64,000 bases of DNA from Mesorhizobium wenxiniae (GTDB lineage: Bacteria; Pseudomonadota; Alphaproteobacteria; Rhizobiales; Rhizobiaceae): NCBI RefSeq assembly GCF_002284535.1, contig NZ_NPKH01000037.1, positions 102,609 through 166,608 on the forward strand. The letters run 5' to 3'. Every line of letters starts with the position of its first letter. Position 1 is the first letter of the stretch. The notes beneath the pieces are model-generated. The model was not told where the DNA came from and searched no databases. It worked only from the letters and a program-made list of their open reading frames with translations. The translations under genes were made by a program, and so were the position numbers. Of this stretch, positions 17,687-26,450 are shown piece after piece.

Positions 17687-18247
17687 GAGCCCAGTCCTCG
17701 CTGCGAATGCATCACGGTAAAGCGTCATGCGATCGAAGAAGGTGACAACAACGCGAACTTTGGATGCAGGCCGTCGCTACTATGGGTTGATGTCAGCGAT
17801 GTTGCTGGACACACGACCTTCGGATGGTGTGGTCCCAGCAGCATGAACCGGATCGAAGCTTACAGCGTCTGGCCGCGAGATTCGCACTGGATTTGGGTCT
17901 GTTAAGAAGAGCGCTGGAGCGTCTGACGTGGCGGCGAGCGCCATGCCGTCCGTCACCGGCGGTACGGCAGCGGCTCTGCGGGGACCATGTTCCCGCTACA
18001 GCCAGAGTACATGCAACAAGCGAAGACCATAATCAGCCGTCGTACAACCCGAGGCGAACGCAGCTCGAAACCTACCGGGCGAACAGATGGGCAAATCAAG
18101 ACCTGAAACGATCCACCCGACGCGGCCTCAGCACAACGAAGGGAAACTGTTTCCTAAAAAGTCACCTAAGGTTCGATGCTTAACAATTGGTTTGAATGGA
18201 AAAAAAGAACAAGCTTCACCAGTGACTCCAGAGGAAGGAAAAAAATT
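17687..18247. other. Divergent intergenic region between two binding-protein genes
   Basis: There are 561 bases between the start codons of two divergent paralogous binding-protein genes, expected to hold both promoters. A purine-rich AGAGGAAGGA precedes the right-hand gene and serves as its ribosome site. A plus-strand frame at 17824-18183 is open but resembles nothing. I could not define promoter boxes with confidence. Confidence 0.45.
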
Positions 18248-19015
18248 ATGGGCTTTCGTGTACACCACTTGCTGGGCGCAGCTGCCATCGCGATGCTAGC
18301 TTCGCTAAACCATAATGCGGTTGCAAGCGCACAAGATCAGAAGGTACTGACTTTTGCGACTGACCCCACCTATCCGCCCTTCGAGTTCGAGAAGGATGGA
18401 AAGCTGGTCGGTTTCGACATGGACTTGATCGATGCCGTCGGCAAAGCTGCAGGGTTCGAGCCAAAAATTGAAAGCGTTCCGTTTGACGGCATTATACCTG
18501 CACTAAAAGCCGGCAGTTATGACGGAGCCATTGCAGCCATGGTAGCGACCGAGGAGAGGGCAAAGTCTATCGCGTTCTCGGTCCCCTATTTCAAAACAGG
18601 TGCCGTCATCCTTGTAAAGGCGGACGATACGACAATAAACGGCATCGATGACCTCAAGGGAAAAAGGATCGCGGTGGAACTTGGATCGGCGTTCGCCGAA
18701 CTTGCGGCAAAGGTTCCAGATTCGACCGTCAGTACGTTCAGTGGATCCAATGCGCCTCTAATCGAGTTGCAGAACGGGAACGTTGATGCAGTTATCGGCG
18801 ATGAGATTGCATCAGATCATGCCGCAAAATCAGGAGCAGCAAAGGGAATTAAGATGCTCCCCGGACTCATTTCAAATGATTTTTACGCGATTGGATTTCC
18901 ACAGGGCTCCAAAAATATCGAGCTTGTAAACTCGGGCTTGAAGAAAGTCATCGAAAGCGGGGAGTATTCGGCGCTCTACAAAAAGTGGTTCAACCGCGAG
19001 GCGCCGAAGTTCTAA
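18248..19015 (+). CDS. Polar amino acid ABC transporter substrate-binding protein (second copy)
   Basis: A 255-residue family 3 periplasmic binding protein with signal peptide MGFRVHHLLGAAAIAML to about NAVASAQD. It shares long stretches with the divergent copy upstream: FATDPTYPPFEFEKD, GFDMDLIDAVGKAAGF, PFDGIIPALKAGSYD and ATEERAKSIAFS with the arginine that grips the ligand carboxylate. The start at ATG 18248 is backed by AGAGGAAGGA. It is followed after 78 bases by the permease gene, so this copy is the one most likely co-expressed with the transporter. The two copies may give one membrane unit two ligand ranges. Confidence 0.92.
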   Translation: MGFRVHHLLGAAAIAMLASLNHNAVASAQDQKVLTFATDPTYPPFEFEKDGKLVGFDMDLIDAVGKAAGFEPKIESVPFDGIIPALKAGSYDGAIAAMVATEERAKSIAFSVPYFKTGAVILVKADDTTINGIDDLKGKRIAVELGSAFAELAAKVPDSTVSTFSGSNAPLIELQNGNVDAVIGDEIASDHAAKSGAAKGIKMLPGLISNDFYAIGFPQGSKNIELVNSGLKKVIESGEYSALYKKWFNREAPKF

Positions 19016-19093
19016 TATTGCGCCTGGTCGATTAGCCCATCTGGTCTCCCCCACAGGGAGACCAGTAACTTCATTAAGAAATCACGAGTAGGT

Positions 19094-19762
19094 ATGATGT
19101 TGTTCGAGCTGTTGGCTAATAGTTTACCCGCCCTTTTGCATGGCGCACAGCTGACAGTTTTGCTTGCAGTAATATCGTATATGTTCGCTCTAGTTCTCGG
19201 AACATTTATCGCTGTCGGACGACTGAGCAATTACAGAATTATTAGATTTTTTTGCATGGTGTACGTGGATTTCTTTCGTGGAACTCCGCTTATCGTGCAG
19301 ATATTCATGGTCTATTTTGGCATTCCGTCCATCTTGCAGGAAATCGGGATACCTTTCCGTTTCGACAGGTTTTATGCCGCCGTCCTGACGTTAAGCTGCT
19401 ACATCGCTGCCTACATCTCAGAGGACTTACGAACTGGGGTTCGTTCCTTGGGCACAGGACAGTGGGACGCCGCCAGAGCGCTCGGCCTGCGTCCTTCATA
19501 TGTTTGGGCGTTTGTAATTCTCCCGCAAGCATTTCGACGCGCATTGCCCTCACTTGGAAATGAGGCGGTAGGGATCCTGAAAGATACCAGCCTTGTGGCC
19601 ATCATTGGCTTCGAGGAGTTGTTCCGAAAGGGCCAGCTTATTGTGGCGAACACGTATAAGCCGTTCGAGATCTATCTTCTTGTCGCCATTATATATTTAT
19701 TTCTCACGATGCTGACATCTTTTGCAAACCGGTTTTTGGAGCGGAGGTTCCAATCCCGATAG
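19094..19762 (+). CDS. Polar amino acid ABC transporter permease (HisM/HisQ type)
   Basis: A 222-residue inner-membrane permease with about five hydrophobic segments. The family signature is visible as YVDFFRGTPLIVQIFMVYFG near the N-terminal third, and the ATPase-docking EAA loop as GTGQWDAARALGLRPSYVW. The C-terminal part DTSLVAIIGFEELFRKGQ is typical of HisM. Only one permease gene is present, so the transporter may use a homodimer, or a second permease was lost to the IS insertions that follow directly. The cognate ATPase is likely the minus-strand gene at 21721-22491. Confidence 0.92.
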   Translation: MMLFELLANSLPALLHGAQLTVLLAVISYMFALVLGTFIAVGRLSNYRIIRFFCMVYVDFFRGTPLIVQIFMVYFGIPSILQEIGIPFRFDRFYAAVLTLSCYIAAYISEDLRTGVRSLGTGQWDAARALGLRPSYVWAFVILPQAFRRALPSLGNEAVGILKDTSLVAIIGFEELFRKGQLIVANTYKPFEIYLLVAIIYLFLTMLTSFANRFLERRFQSR

Positions 19763-19789
19763 GCTTAGGAGCTAGGGCGCATCGGCACC

Positions 19790-20330
19790 GGGCTGAATTG
19801 TGGATGTGCAACGCGTCTCTCAGGTGCGTGGGGAGTCGCCTTCCGAAAATACCAACTTGTGGTCGACGGCACGACAGAGTATTGCCCCCCGATGCCCTGA
19901 ACGGCGGCAGGCGAGATCGGAATGCACTAGGCGCGGTTGGCAATCGGCCCAATCGTCCCTCTGCCTTTTCCTGTTCCAGCGCCTCGACCAGACTCGACAG
20001 TCGAGCAGAAGCGAACTCATTTGTGATGATGCTCGATGGCCTGCACACCAAGCGGTCGCAATATAGGTTCTGCCTGTGCCACGGCCTCGCCCTGGGGAAG
20101 CTGACGCACCAGCGCCCCGTTATCTGACTGCTGGTGAAGTCAAAGCCGTTGAGATCCCGATGGGCTGTGAAGCGTGCCGCCTCGAGCTCGTCGGTGACGA
20201 ACATAACCTCCCACTCTGCAGCCTCGGCCTTCAGCAGTTGCGGTAGAACTGGAATGGAAGCTTTAAATGCAGGCGCTCCTGTTCGGGGAGTTCGCCTACG
20301 GCCTGCGCCATGCCGTCCATCTTCACGATC
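19790..20330 (-). pseudogene. Decayed IS21-family helper ATPase (IstB) remnant
   Basis: Read on the minus strand, pieces in different frames match IstB proteins in order: DELEAARFTAHRDLNGFDF, then LVEALEQEKAEGR, then PFRASGG, with more degraded text after it. The P-loop segment that should lie between the first two is missing, so there is an internal deletion plus frameshifts. The element cannot be active. It lies just after the permease gene and marks the first of several IS relics that split the transporter cluster. The limits given are approximate. Confidence 0.6.
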
Positions 20331-20739
20331 CGGAGCATGGTGACCATTGCGCCGCTGGCAGGGTTACGACGCATGATTCCGGTACGCCATAGCTGCTGCG
20401 GTCAAGATGAATGACGCAAGTCGGTGACATCCGTTTGGTGTATTCGACAAAGCCGGCCGTAGGAGGAGCGTGATGCCGACATCGGAGTCCGAACTTCCTC
20501 GGTCCGGATGACATCGATGGTCCCCATGGCCTCACGCCGCCGCGCTTTCGAATGCCCGGGGGGATGGCGGCGCCCAAGAAGCTGTGGTGGCGGGTTCGCT
20601 TGTAGAATGCCTACAGTGATCGAAGATTGTCCCACGTCAGAGATTTTGAGGCAGATGGCGGGCTGATTAGCGGAGGCGTGGCTCATCTGGGTTGGCATTC
20701 TAGGCAGCGTCCCTACGGTGCTGCTAGCGTCGCTGGTTG

Positions 20740-21385
20740 ATGGTTCTTTGTGCAATAGAATGGTCTGGCCGCGTCCGAAGTACACATCGGCTGGGGTGAG
20801 ATTGTCGAGGCTCTCGTGATAGCGCCGGTGATTGTAGCGCTCGACGAAGGCTGCGATCTGGGCTTCGAGATCGCCGGGGAGGAAGTGGTTCTCGAGCAGG
20901 ATGTGGTGGTTCTTCAGGGTTTGGTGCCAGCGCTCGATCTTGACCTGGGTCTGAGGATGACATGGTGCGCCGCGGGTGTGACGCGTGTCCCGATCCTGTA
21001 GCCAGTCGGCCAGTTCGCCGGCGATGTAACACGCCATTGTCGGACAGCAAGCGTGGCCGTTGCCGAACTGTCGCCCTCCCGCAGCCTGATGCGACAAGCG
21101 CCAGGCTCAGCGTGTCGATGACGTCCTTGGCTTTCATGGTGGTGCACAACTTCCCGGCAATGATGTAGCGGGAGAAGTCGTCCAGGATGGTAGAGGTAAA
21201 ACCAGCCCCAGCCGATAACTTTCAAATAGGTGAAGTCGGTATGCCAGAGCTGGTTGGGCGCTGTCGTCTCGTCCTTGAACTCGTTTGATGACGATGAAGG
21301 CCGGGCTGTGACCGCATCCGCAATCATGGGGACTGTCCCGAATTCCGTGTGCACGCGGGCATAATTGGTAGAAAGAGTTCCCACT
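20740..21385 (-). pseudogene. Decayed IS3-family transposase (OrfB) remnant
   Basis: On the minus strand, successive frames give recognisable IS3 OrfB text: APNQLWHTDFTYLKVIGWGW (first catalytic Asp), then TMKAKDVIDTLSLALVASGC, RPRLLSDNG (second Asp), GELADWLQDRD, PCHPQTQVKIERWHQTLKN (catalytic Glu), and AFVERYNHRRYHESL then TPADVYFGRG. At least two frameshifts break it and OrfA is absent. The 5' end is cut where an IS256-type fragment begins on the other strand. It is an inactive relic and lies between the ABC permease and ATPase genes. Confidence 0.8.
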
Positions 21386-21484
21386 ATGCCCCGACGCAAA
21401 GAGCCTGTGATACCCAATGATCTTCTCGACCAGTTGCTGGCAGGAGGGGCAGCCAGCTCTGCGTTCGATGAGGCGGCTCCATAG
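21386..21484 (+). pseudogene. N-terminal stub of an IS256-family transposase
   Basis: A 32-codon frame starting MPRRKEPVIPNDLLDQLLAG and ending in AFDEAAP-stop looks like the first residues of IS256-family transposases common in rhizobia, which continue for about 400 residues. Here it breaks off after the first segment. It is a fragment left by deletion or by insertion of another element. Confidence 0.6.
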
Positions 21485-21720
21485 GCGGGGCCGTCGATCT
21501 CGCCAGCAGAAATGCAATCTCAATAGCCACTGTCCAGTCAAATATGGCGAACTGCAAACTGTCCTGTAAGCGGTCGTTAATTCGCTGGTGACTGTCAGGG
21601 TTACTGAGAATGAGGACGTCACCGCACCTAAGCGTCGGAATGAGAATCAAAGCCATGCCTTTCCGGGCAACTCTCCCACCTTGACGACTATGGACGAGAT
21701 CACAGACCAGTGACCGCGAT
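21485..21720. other. Unassigned sequence next to IS relics
   Basis: This stretch between the IS256 stub and the end of the ATPase gene shows no recognisable gene. Minus-strand frames remain open but look like chance reading of degraded DNA. It could be the far end of one of the IS relics. Confidence 0.35.
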
Positions 21721-22491
21721 CTACTGCAAAATCTGGCAGAGAAACTGCTGAGTGCGGGCGTGCCGTGGATTGTCGAAAAAGTCCTTCGGATTATTTTGCT
21801 CGACGATCTCCCCTTTATCCATGAAAATAACGCGGTTCGCCACTTGACGCGCAAAGCCCATTTCATGGGTTACGCATAGCATCGTCATTCCCTCTTCAGC
21901 GAGGCCAACTATGGTGTCGAGAACCTCTTTGATCATCTCCGGATCCAACGCCGACGTCGGCTCATCGAACAACATTATTTTCGGACTCATGCAGAGCGCT
22001 CGAGCTATCGCAACCCGTTGCTGCTGCCCCCCAGAAAGCTGGCCAGGATATTTCTTCGCCTGCTCGGGAATTTTCACTTTCTCCAGGTAGTGCAGGGCGG
22101 CCTCTTCCGCCTTCTTCTTAGACATTCCTCGCACCCAAATTGGCGCCAAAATGCAATTTTCGAGGATTGTCAGATGCGGGAAGAGGTTAAAATGCTGGAA
22201 AACCATGCCCACTTCACGACGGACTTCGTCGATTTTTTTCAGGCTCTTTGTCAATTCGATCCCATCAACGACAATTTTTCCATCCTGATGCTCTTCAAGC
22301 CTATTTATGCATCGTATCATTGTCGATTTGCCGGAGCCGGATGGGCCTGCGATTACAATGCGCTCTCCCCGCGTTACTGTTAGGTCGATGTCATGTAATG
22401 CATGGTACGATCCATACCACTTGTTCAATTTGGAAATGGTCACCGCGACATCGCTCTTGGAGGTATTCGAGGCGTTAAATGACGGACTCAT
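21721..22491 (-). CDS. Polar amino acid ABC transporter ATP-binding protein (GlnQ/HisP type)
   Basis: A 256-residue ABC ATPase. The Walker A motif is GPSGSGKSTMIRC, the signature LSGGQQQRVAIARALCM, Walker B IMLFDEPTSALDPE and the switch histidine lies in LCVTHEMGF. The sequence MVFQHFNLFPHLT with ENCILAP is typical of amino acid importers. Its start ATG at 22491 has an AAGGA site. It is probably the energy unit for the permease at 19094-19762, but it lies beyond IS debris and on the opposite strand, so an inversion or rearrangement has separated it from the permease. Confidence 0.95.
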   Translation of the reverse strand: MSPSFNASNTSKSDVAVTISKLNKWYGSYHALHDIDLTVTRGERIVIAGPSGSGKSTMIRCINRLEEHQDGKIVVDGIELTKSLKKIDEVRREVGMVFQHFNLFPHLTILENCILAPIWVRGMSKKKAEEAALHYLEKVKIPEQAKKYPGQLSGGQQQRVAIARALCMSPKIMLFDEPTSALDPEMIKEVLDTIVGLAEEGMTMLCVTHEMGFARQVANRVIFMDKGEIVEQNNPKDFFDNPRHARTQQFLCQILQ

Positions 22492-22861
22492 TTCTAATCC
22501 TTATATGCAACCGTTTGAAACGTAACCTAGACTGGGGTCTCAAAGCATTGGATGTATGCCGGCCTGTTACCACCCTGAGATATCGAACCATAGATGTTCA
22601 ATCGTGAAACTAATGGATGCTTACGAGCGGCGGGTGTCGCCCTGCGCCGCAGTGGCGGATTAAGGAAAGATCGCTTCTACGGAGGCCGAGATCGCCATAC
22701 AACTCAAGTGCCCGAACGACAACTCGTTTTCCGGATTTCGACCGGACGAGAACACATCGGCGTCTGTTGGCATCTTGGATTTGCAGCATCATGTGTGTCG
22801 TCGATGAGCCGAGGAGACCGTGAGCCCAGCCGCAGCTTGGTCTCTTCGAGCTCGCCGGAGG
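22492..22861. other. Intergenic gap, nothing recognised
   Basis: There are 370 bases between the ATPase start and the end of the EamA transporter gene. A 60-codon minus-strand frame at 22610-22792 is open but resembles nothing I know. The promoter of the ATPase gene must lie here but no clear boxes were found. Confidence 0.4.
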
Positions 22862-23749
22862 TCAGCCGGTGAGTGGCGGAGTGGATTTCGATGATGTCAT
22901 CGTCGTGCCAATTGACGCGGCTGTAATAGCTGCCATGGCAGCCCAGCCGACAGCGGAAATCTTGTCGCCCAGGAAGGTCATGCCAATCAATGTTGCCACG
23001 GCAGGCTCTACTGCGACCAGTACGCCATAGTTCCGTGCTTTCAGCGTTTGCAATGCGCGGTACTCGAGCGACAGTGGAAGCGCAGATGCGAAGATTGCAA
23101 CTATGGCCATCGTGAGAAGTCCTTGCGGATGCGCGACAAAGGAGGAAACGCGATCTGCCGGGATGAAGGGTAACAGGAGTGCACAGGATATGAAAATCGC
23201 CGATGGCAACGCTCCGTTCCTTCCTACCGTACGACCAAGGCGTTTGCTGCACACGATGAACCCCGCCCAGCCCACCGCTGAGACCGCTGCGAGCAGGACG
23301 CCCAATGGATCAAGCTCCGAGCCGATAGTCGGGCTAAGCAGTGCAATGCCTGCTGCGGCAAGCATGACCCACATGAATTCGACTTTCCTTCGAGATCCCA
23401 CCACTGCAACGAAGATCGGCCCCATAAATTCGATGGTGACCGCAACTCCCAGCGGTATGCGATCGATTGCTGACAAGAAGGCACTGTTCTGAATTGCCAT
23501 GCAGAGGCCAAACGCAACGATTGCGAATGGGTCGGTTTTAATCGCGTGGATGATGTGCTTCCGTTGAAGCAACGCCAGTAATGCCCCACCCATCAGGCTT
23601 CGCAGAAACAAGACGCCCAGTGGACCGAAAACGGGAAATAACCCGTGAGAGGCGGCAGCGCCGAGCGGTATCAATGTTACCGCCAGAACAACCATCATCG
23701 ATGGAACAACAATGTCAGACAGTTCAGTCCGCAAAACAAACTCTCCCAT
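22862..23749 (-). CDS. EamA/DMT-family exporter (RhtA-like)
   Basis: A 295-residue inner-membrane protein with about ten hydrophobic segments in two EamA repeats. Typical text is GLFPVFGPLGVLFLRSLMGG, AIDRIPLGVAVTIEFMGP and, near the C-terminus, ALQTLKARNYGVLVAVEPAV and ATLIGMTFLGDKIS, which resembles the RhtA threonine/homoserine exporter group. The likely start is MGEFVLRTE at 23749; the frame stays open 90 codons upstream, but that extension is not membrane-like. Substrates of such exporters are amino acids or related metabolites. It is single and not clearly in an operon. Confidence 0.85.
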   Translation of the reverse strand: MGEFVLRTELSDIVVPSMMVVLAVTLIPLGAAASHGLFPVFGPLGVLFLRSLMGGALLALLQRKHIIHAIKTDPFAIVAFGLCMAIQNSAFLSAIDRIPLGVAVTIEFMGPIFVAVVGSRRKVEFMWVMLAAAGIALLSPTIGSELDPLGVLLAAVSAVGWAGFIVCSKRLGRTVGRNGALPSAIFISCALLLPFIPADRVSSFVAHPQGLLTMAIVAIFASALPLSLEYRALQTLKARNYGVLVAVEPAVATLIGMTFLGDKISAVGWAAMAAITAASIGTTMTSSKSTPPLTG

Positions 23750-24274
23750 CGCACCGGTCGGAGGCACCACCGTTATGGATCTCCTCAACCACGAATTACG
23801 TGCCTTTTGGTCAAACCGTGGTTCGATAATTTGGGCTGATCTGCCACACCCGCTGCATTGGAAGGAATTCATTTCCGCGACTTTGGCAGCCGAGCCGAAA
23901 CAGCTATCGGGCGTTGCCCAATGACGACGAACCCATGGGTGAGCCGGCGTGGCCGTTTTGGGTTTTGTCCATCGACCGGTAGAGCGTTCGATACCGAGCA
24001 TTCGGGTTAGTGACGTCACGGAGAGCTGCGGTCCCCCATAGATAGTTGCACCACCCGCAATCTTAGGTTCGCAGCTCGGCTATTTAATTAAACTTGCCAG
24101 AGATCATACTCCGGCATCTCGCTCGATTAGTCCGTTCGTAAAATACAATGGTAGCTCTAGAGGTAGCTTTAGACCGTATAACGATGGCTATAGCCGCGGA
24201 TCGTGAAGCGCAGACGTCACTTCCGTTTATGATCGATCTCGCGTCCCACTCGCCTGCATCAATCGGATATTCGC
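23750..24274. other. Intergenic gap upstream of EamA and MOSC genes
   Basis: There are 525 bases between divergent genes (EamA leftward, MOSC rightward). The minus-strand frame continuing from EamA is open to 24019 but shows no family features. A short AT-rich part with TAG-rich repeats around 24140-24190 could hold promoters. Confidence 0.4.
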
Positions 24275-24979
24275 ATGAATCACGATGACAAGTCTCAAGC
24301 GGCGATGAGCCGTTCGCCCTCGAAGATCACCTCGATAAATATTGGACCGCGTGTTGAAGTAGAGATATTTGGGAATGTCAAACTAACTGCTTACGAGAAG
24401 CACCCGTTCCATCATGACGTGAGGATAGACGAAAAGGGAATAGTAGGAGACGGTCACTACGGTCGTGTAGCGGACGAGGCGCTCGATCACGCTGTTCAGC
24501 TCTGTAGCATGGATAATTACAATTTCTGGGAGGCGCGCCTGAATAAAAACCTGCGAATTGGCGTCTTTGGTGAATCCATAACATATGAGGGACCGAACGA
24601 ATACTCGGTGCGCGTTGGCGATGTCCTAAAAATCGGTTCGGTAAAATTGCAAGTCACCGGGCCGAGGATCCCATGTGCCAAGCTAGCGCATTTCATCGGT
24701 GAGGATATTTCTTTTCCCAGAGAGTACCATCAGAGTCTAAGAACTGGCATTTATGCACGCGTTCTTGTTCCTGGACGCATTGAAGCGCGTAGTCAGATCG
24801 AGTTCGAAAGCACAGATTCGGCTCTTCCATTGATAGCAGAGATCGCTGCAGCGCTTCTCAACCGCGCGCCAGACAGAGATTGGATGGCAGCGCTTGCCGC
24901 CGAACCTCTGCTCTCGGTGATGATAAGGACCATGTATACTAAGAAGTTGGAAGCTATTTCCAGGAAAGGCGCGAGCTAA
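24275..24979 (+). CDS. YiiM-type MOSC domain protein
   Basis: A 234-residue MOSC protein, the fold that carries the molybdenum cofactor in N-hydroxyl-compound reductases. The YiiM-like layout is visible: GIVGDGHYGRVADEALDHAV, IGVFGESITYEG, VRVGDVLKIGSVKLQVTGPR and the presumed molybdenum-binding cysteine in GPRIPCAKL (Cys134), with a C-terminal extension ending near MIRTMYTKKLEAIS. E. coli YiiM reduces N-hydroxylated base analogues and needs an external electron chain. A ferredoxin reductase and a ferredoxin gene follow on the same strand beyond an IS5 relic and could supply electrons. The natural substrate is unknown. Confidence 0.85.
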   Translation: MNHDDKSQAAMSRSPSKITSINIGPRVEVEIFGNVKLTAYEKHPFHHDVRIDEKGIVGDGHYGRVADEALDHAVQLCSMDNYNFWEARLNKNLRIGVFGESITYEGPNEYSVRVGDVLKIGSVKLQVTGPRIPCAKLAHFIGEDISFPREYHQSLRTGIYARVLVPGRIEARSQIEFESTDSALPLIAEIAAALLNRAPDRDWMAALAAEPLLSVMIRTMYTKKLEAISRKGAS

Positions 24980-25071
24980 GAGAACGTTGTGAAAATCGTC
25001 TGGCTGTGGTTCCGTCTGCTGCTTGGTTATGAACCAAGCTGCGGATGTGGACAAAGCAGAGCCGTGGCCGG

Positions 25072-25800
25072 ATGATCCAGTTTGCCAAGAAGGCCAAGCG
25101 CCACCCGTCTGATCCGACAGACGAAGAGTGGGAGCAGTTCGCACCTCTGATGCCCAAGCCTGAGCGTCGGCCGCCCGCGAGAGGTTGATTTCCGGGAGAT
25201 GGTCCATGCCGTGCGCTGCCTGGTCCGCCCCCATTGCGGTTGGCGGATGCTGCGGATCCATTTCGGCCCGGGTAGACGGTCTGCGGCTGGTTCCGCGAGT
25301 TGCGCGGAGCTTTCTGTCCCAGACCATCCACGACGTGGCGCTGATGCTGGATCGCGTGCAGGCCGGGCGCGAGGCCAGTCCCATGGCGGGCATGATCGAC
25401 AGCCAGTGGTCAAGGAAGCTGTTACGAGGGGTTACGACGCCGGCGAGAGGATTGTCGGCCGCAAGCGACACATTGCCGTCGACACGGATGGGCGGCTGTT
25501 GATGGTCAACCTCACCACCGCCGATATCTTCGGCATTGCCGACGCTCAAACGATCCTGACCGGCGGAAGCTCATGGACAAAACCGCCTATCTCGACTTTG
25601 TGGTCGAGATCATCCGTCGATCCGACGACCAGAAGGGCTTCCGGATCCTGTCCCGAAGCTGGGTCGTCGAGCGGGCCGCTGGCTTGCTGACAAGGTGGCG
25701 CCGCCTCGTGCGCGACTACGAGCAGCGCATCGACGTCTCGCAAGCCATGATCCTTGTCGCGACGGGCGGAAATCTCATCCGCCGAAACGCACATCCATGA
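25072..25800 (+). pseudogene. Decayed IS5-family transposase
   Basis: Pieces of an IS5-type transposase appear in order on the plus strand: DPTDEEWEQFAPLMP with a stop soon after, then in another frame MVHAVRCLVRPHCGWRML, TIHDVALMLDRVQAGREASP, DAGERIVGRKRHIAVDTDG and LTTADIFGIADAQTILTG, then a jump of roughly twenty codons to DKTAYLDFVVEIIRRSD, the WVVER region and DYEQRIDVSQAMILVATGG. Frameshifts and the deletion, which removes the second catalytic aspartate region, make it inactive. It sits between the MOSC gene and the ferredoxin reductase gene. Confidence 0.85.
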
Positions 25801-26450
25801 ATTTCAAAACGGACTCTAAGCGGTTCGCTTGAGAAGAGCCCCTCTGTCTTTGTACCAAGTGACTGAAGCTGACCTGCCTCCAGTTTCTGCAAGTTTTGGT
25901 TCTTTCCGACGTATTCCCAGGTTATTGTGTAAACGGGCGTCGAATTTCCGAAGTACGGCTCGGTCGCCGGCAGTGCCCACGAAATCGAGGTTCTTGAACT
26001 ATCCGTGGCCTCGTCGGTCCGGGCTTCCCATGAGAGGATCGTCGACGACCTAGGGCAGAAAAATGTCCATGCCCGCCGGTCAACAAATGGGTTCGATCTA
26101 TCTCGATCCCGCACGGGGGACGCCTGGCGGGACGAGCGGTCCCTTTCCGCTTGGCAACTCGGGTAAGCGGCAGCACAACGCGGGCACCCAGCTTGCCCAC
26201 GGACAGGAAGCTTGTCCGTAGGAGTCGAATGATCGAACACATGATCACATTAGCAAGACGCATTGGGTGGAAAGACCAAGCAGCGAAATCAGTTTCACCT
26301 GCGCTCACCTGATGTTCGACGCACCGAGATTTTCCGGATCGAGATTCTGCTTTGCTATAGCGTCAGTCTCGAATTGCTAAATATTGGCAATCTGTGCGCC
26401 AAGTTGACGTAAAGCCCCCCTCCGGGAAATAGTGGAAAGTTCCAGCCACA
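25801..26450. other. Gap with possible IS debris
   Basis: There are 650 bases with no recognisable gene. TGACCTGCCTCCAGTTTC at 25870-25887 resembles the terminal repeat of some IS3-family elements, so this may be the edge of a lost element. Open frames on both strands look like chance. The promoter for the ferredoxin reductase gene should lie near 26400 but is not distinct. Confidence 0.35.

Noticed and set aside
23750..24019. N-terminal extension of the EamA frame
   Set aside because: The added 90 residues are not hydrophobic and do not match EamA proteins, so the internal ATG at 23749 is preferred.
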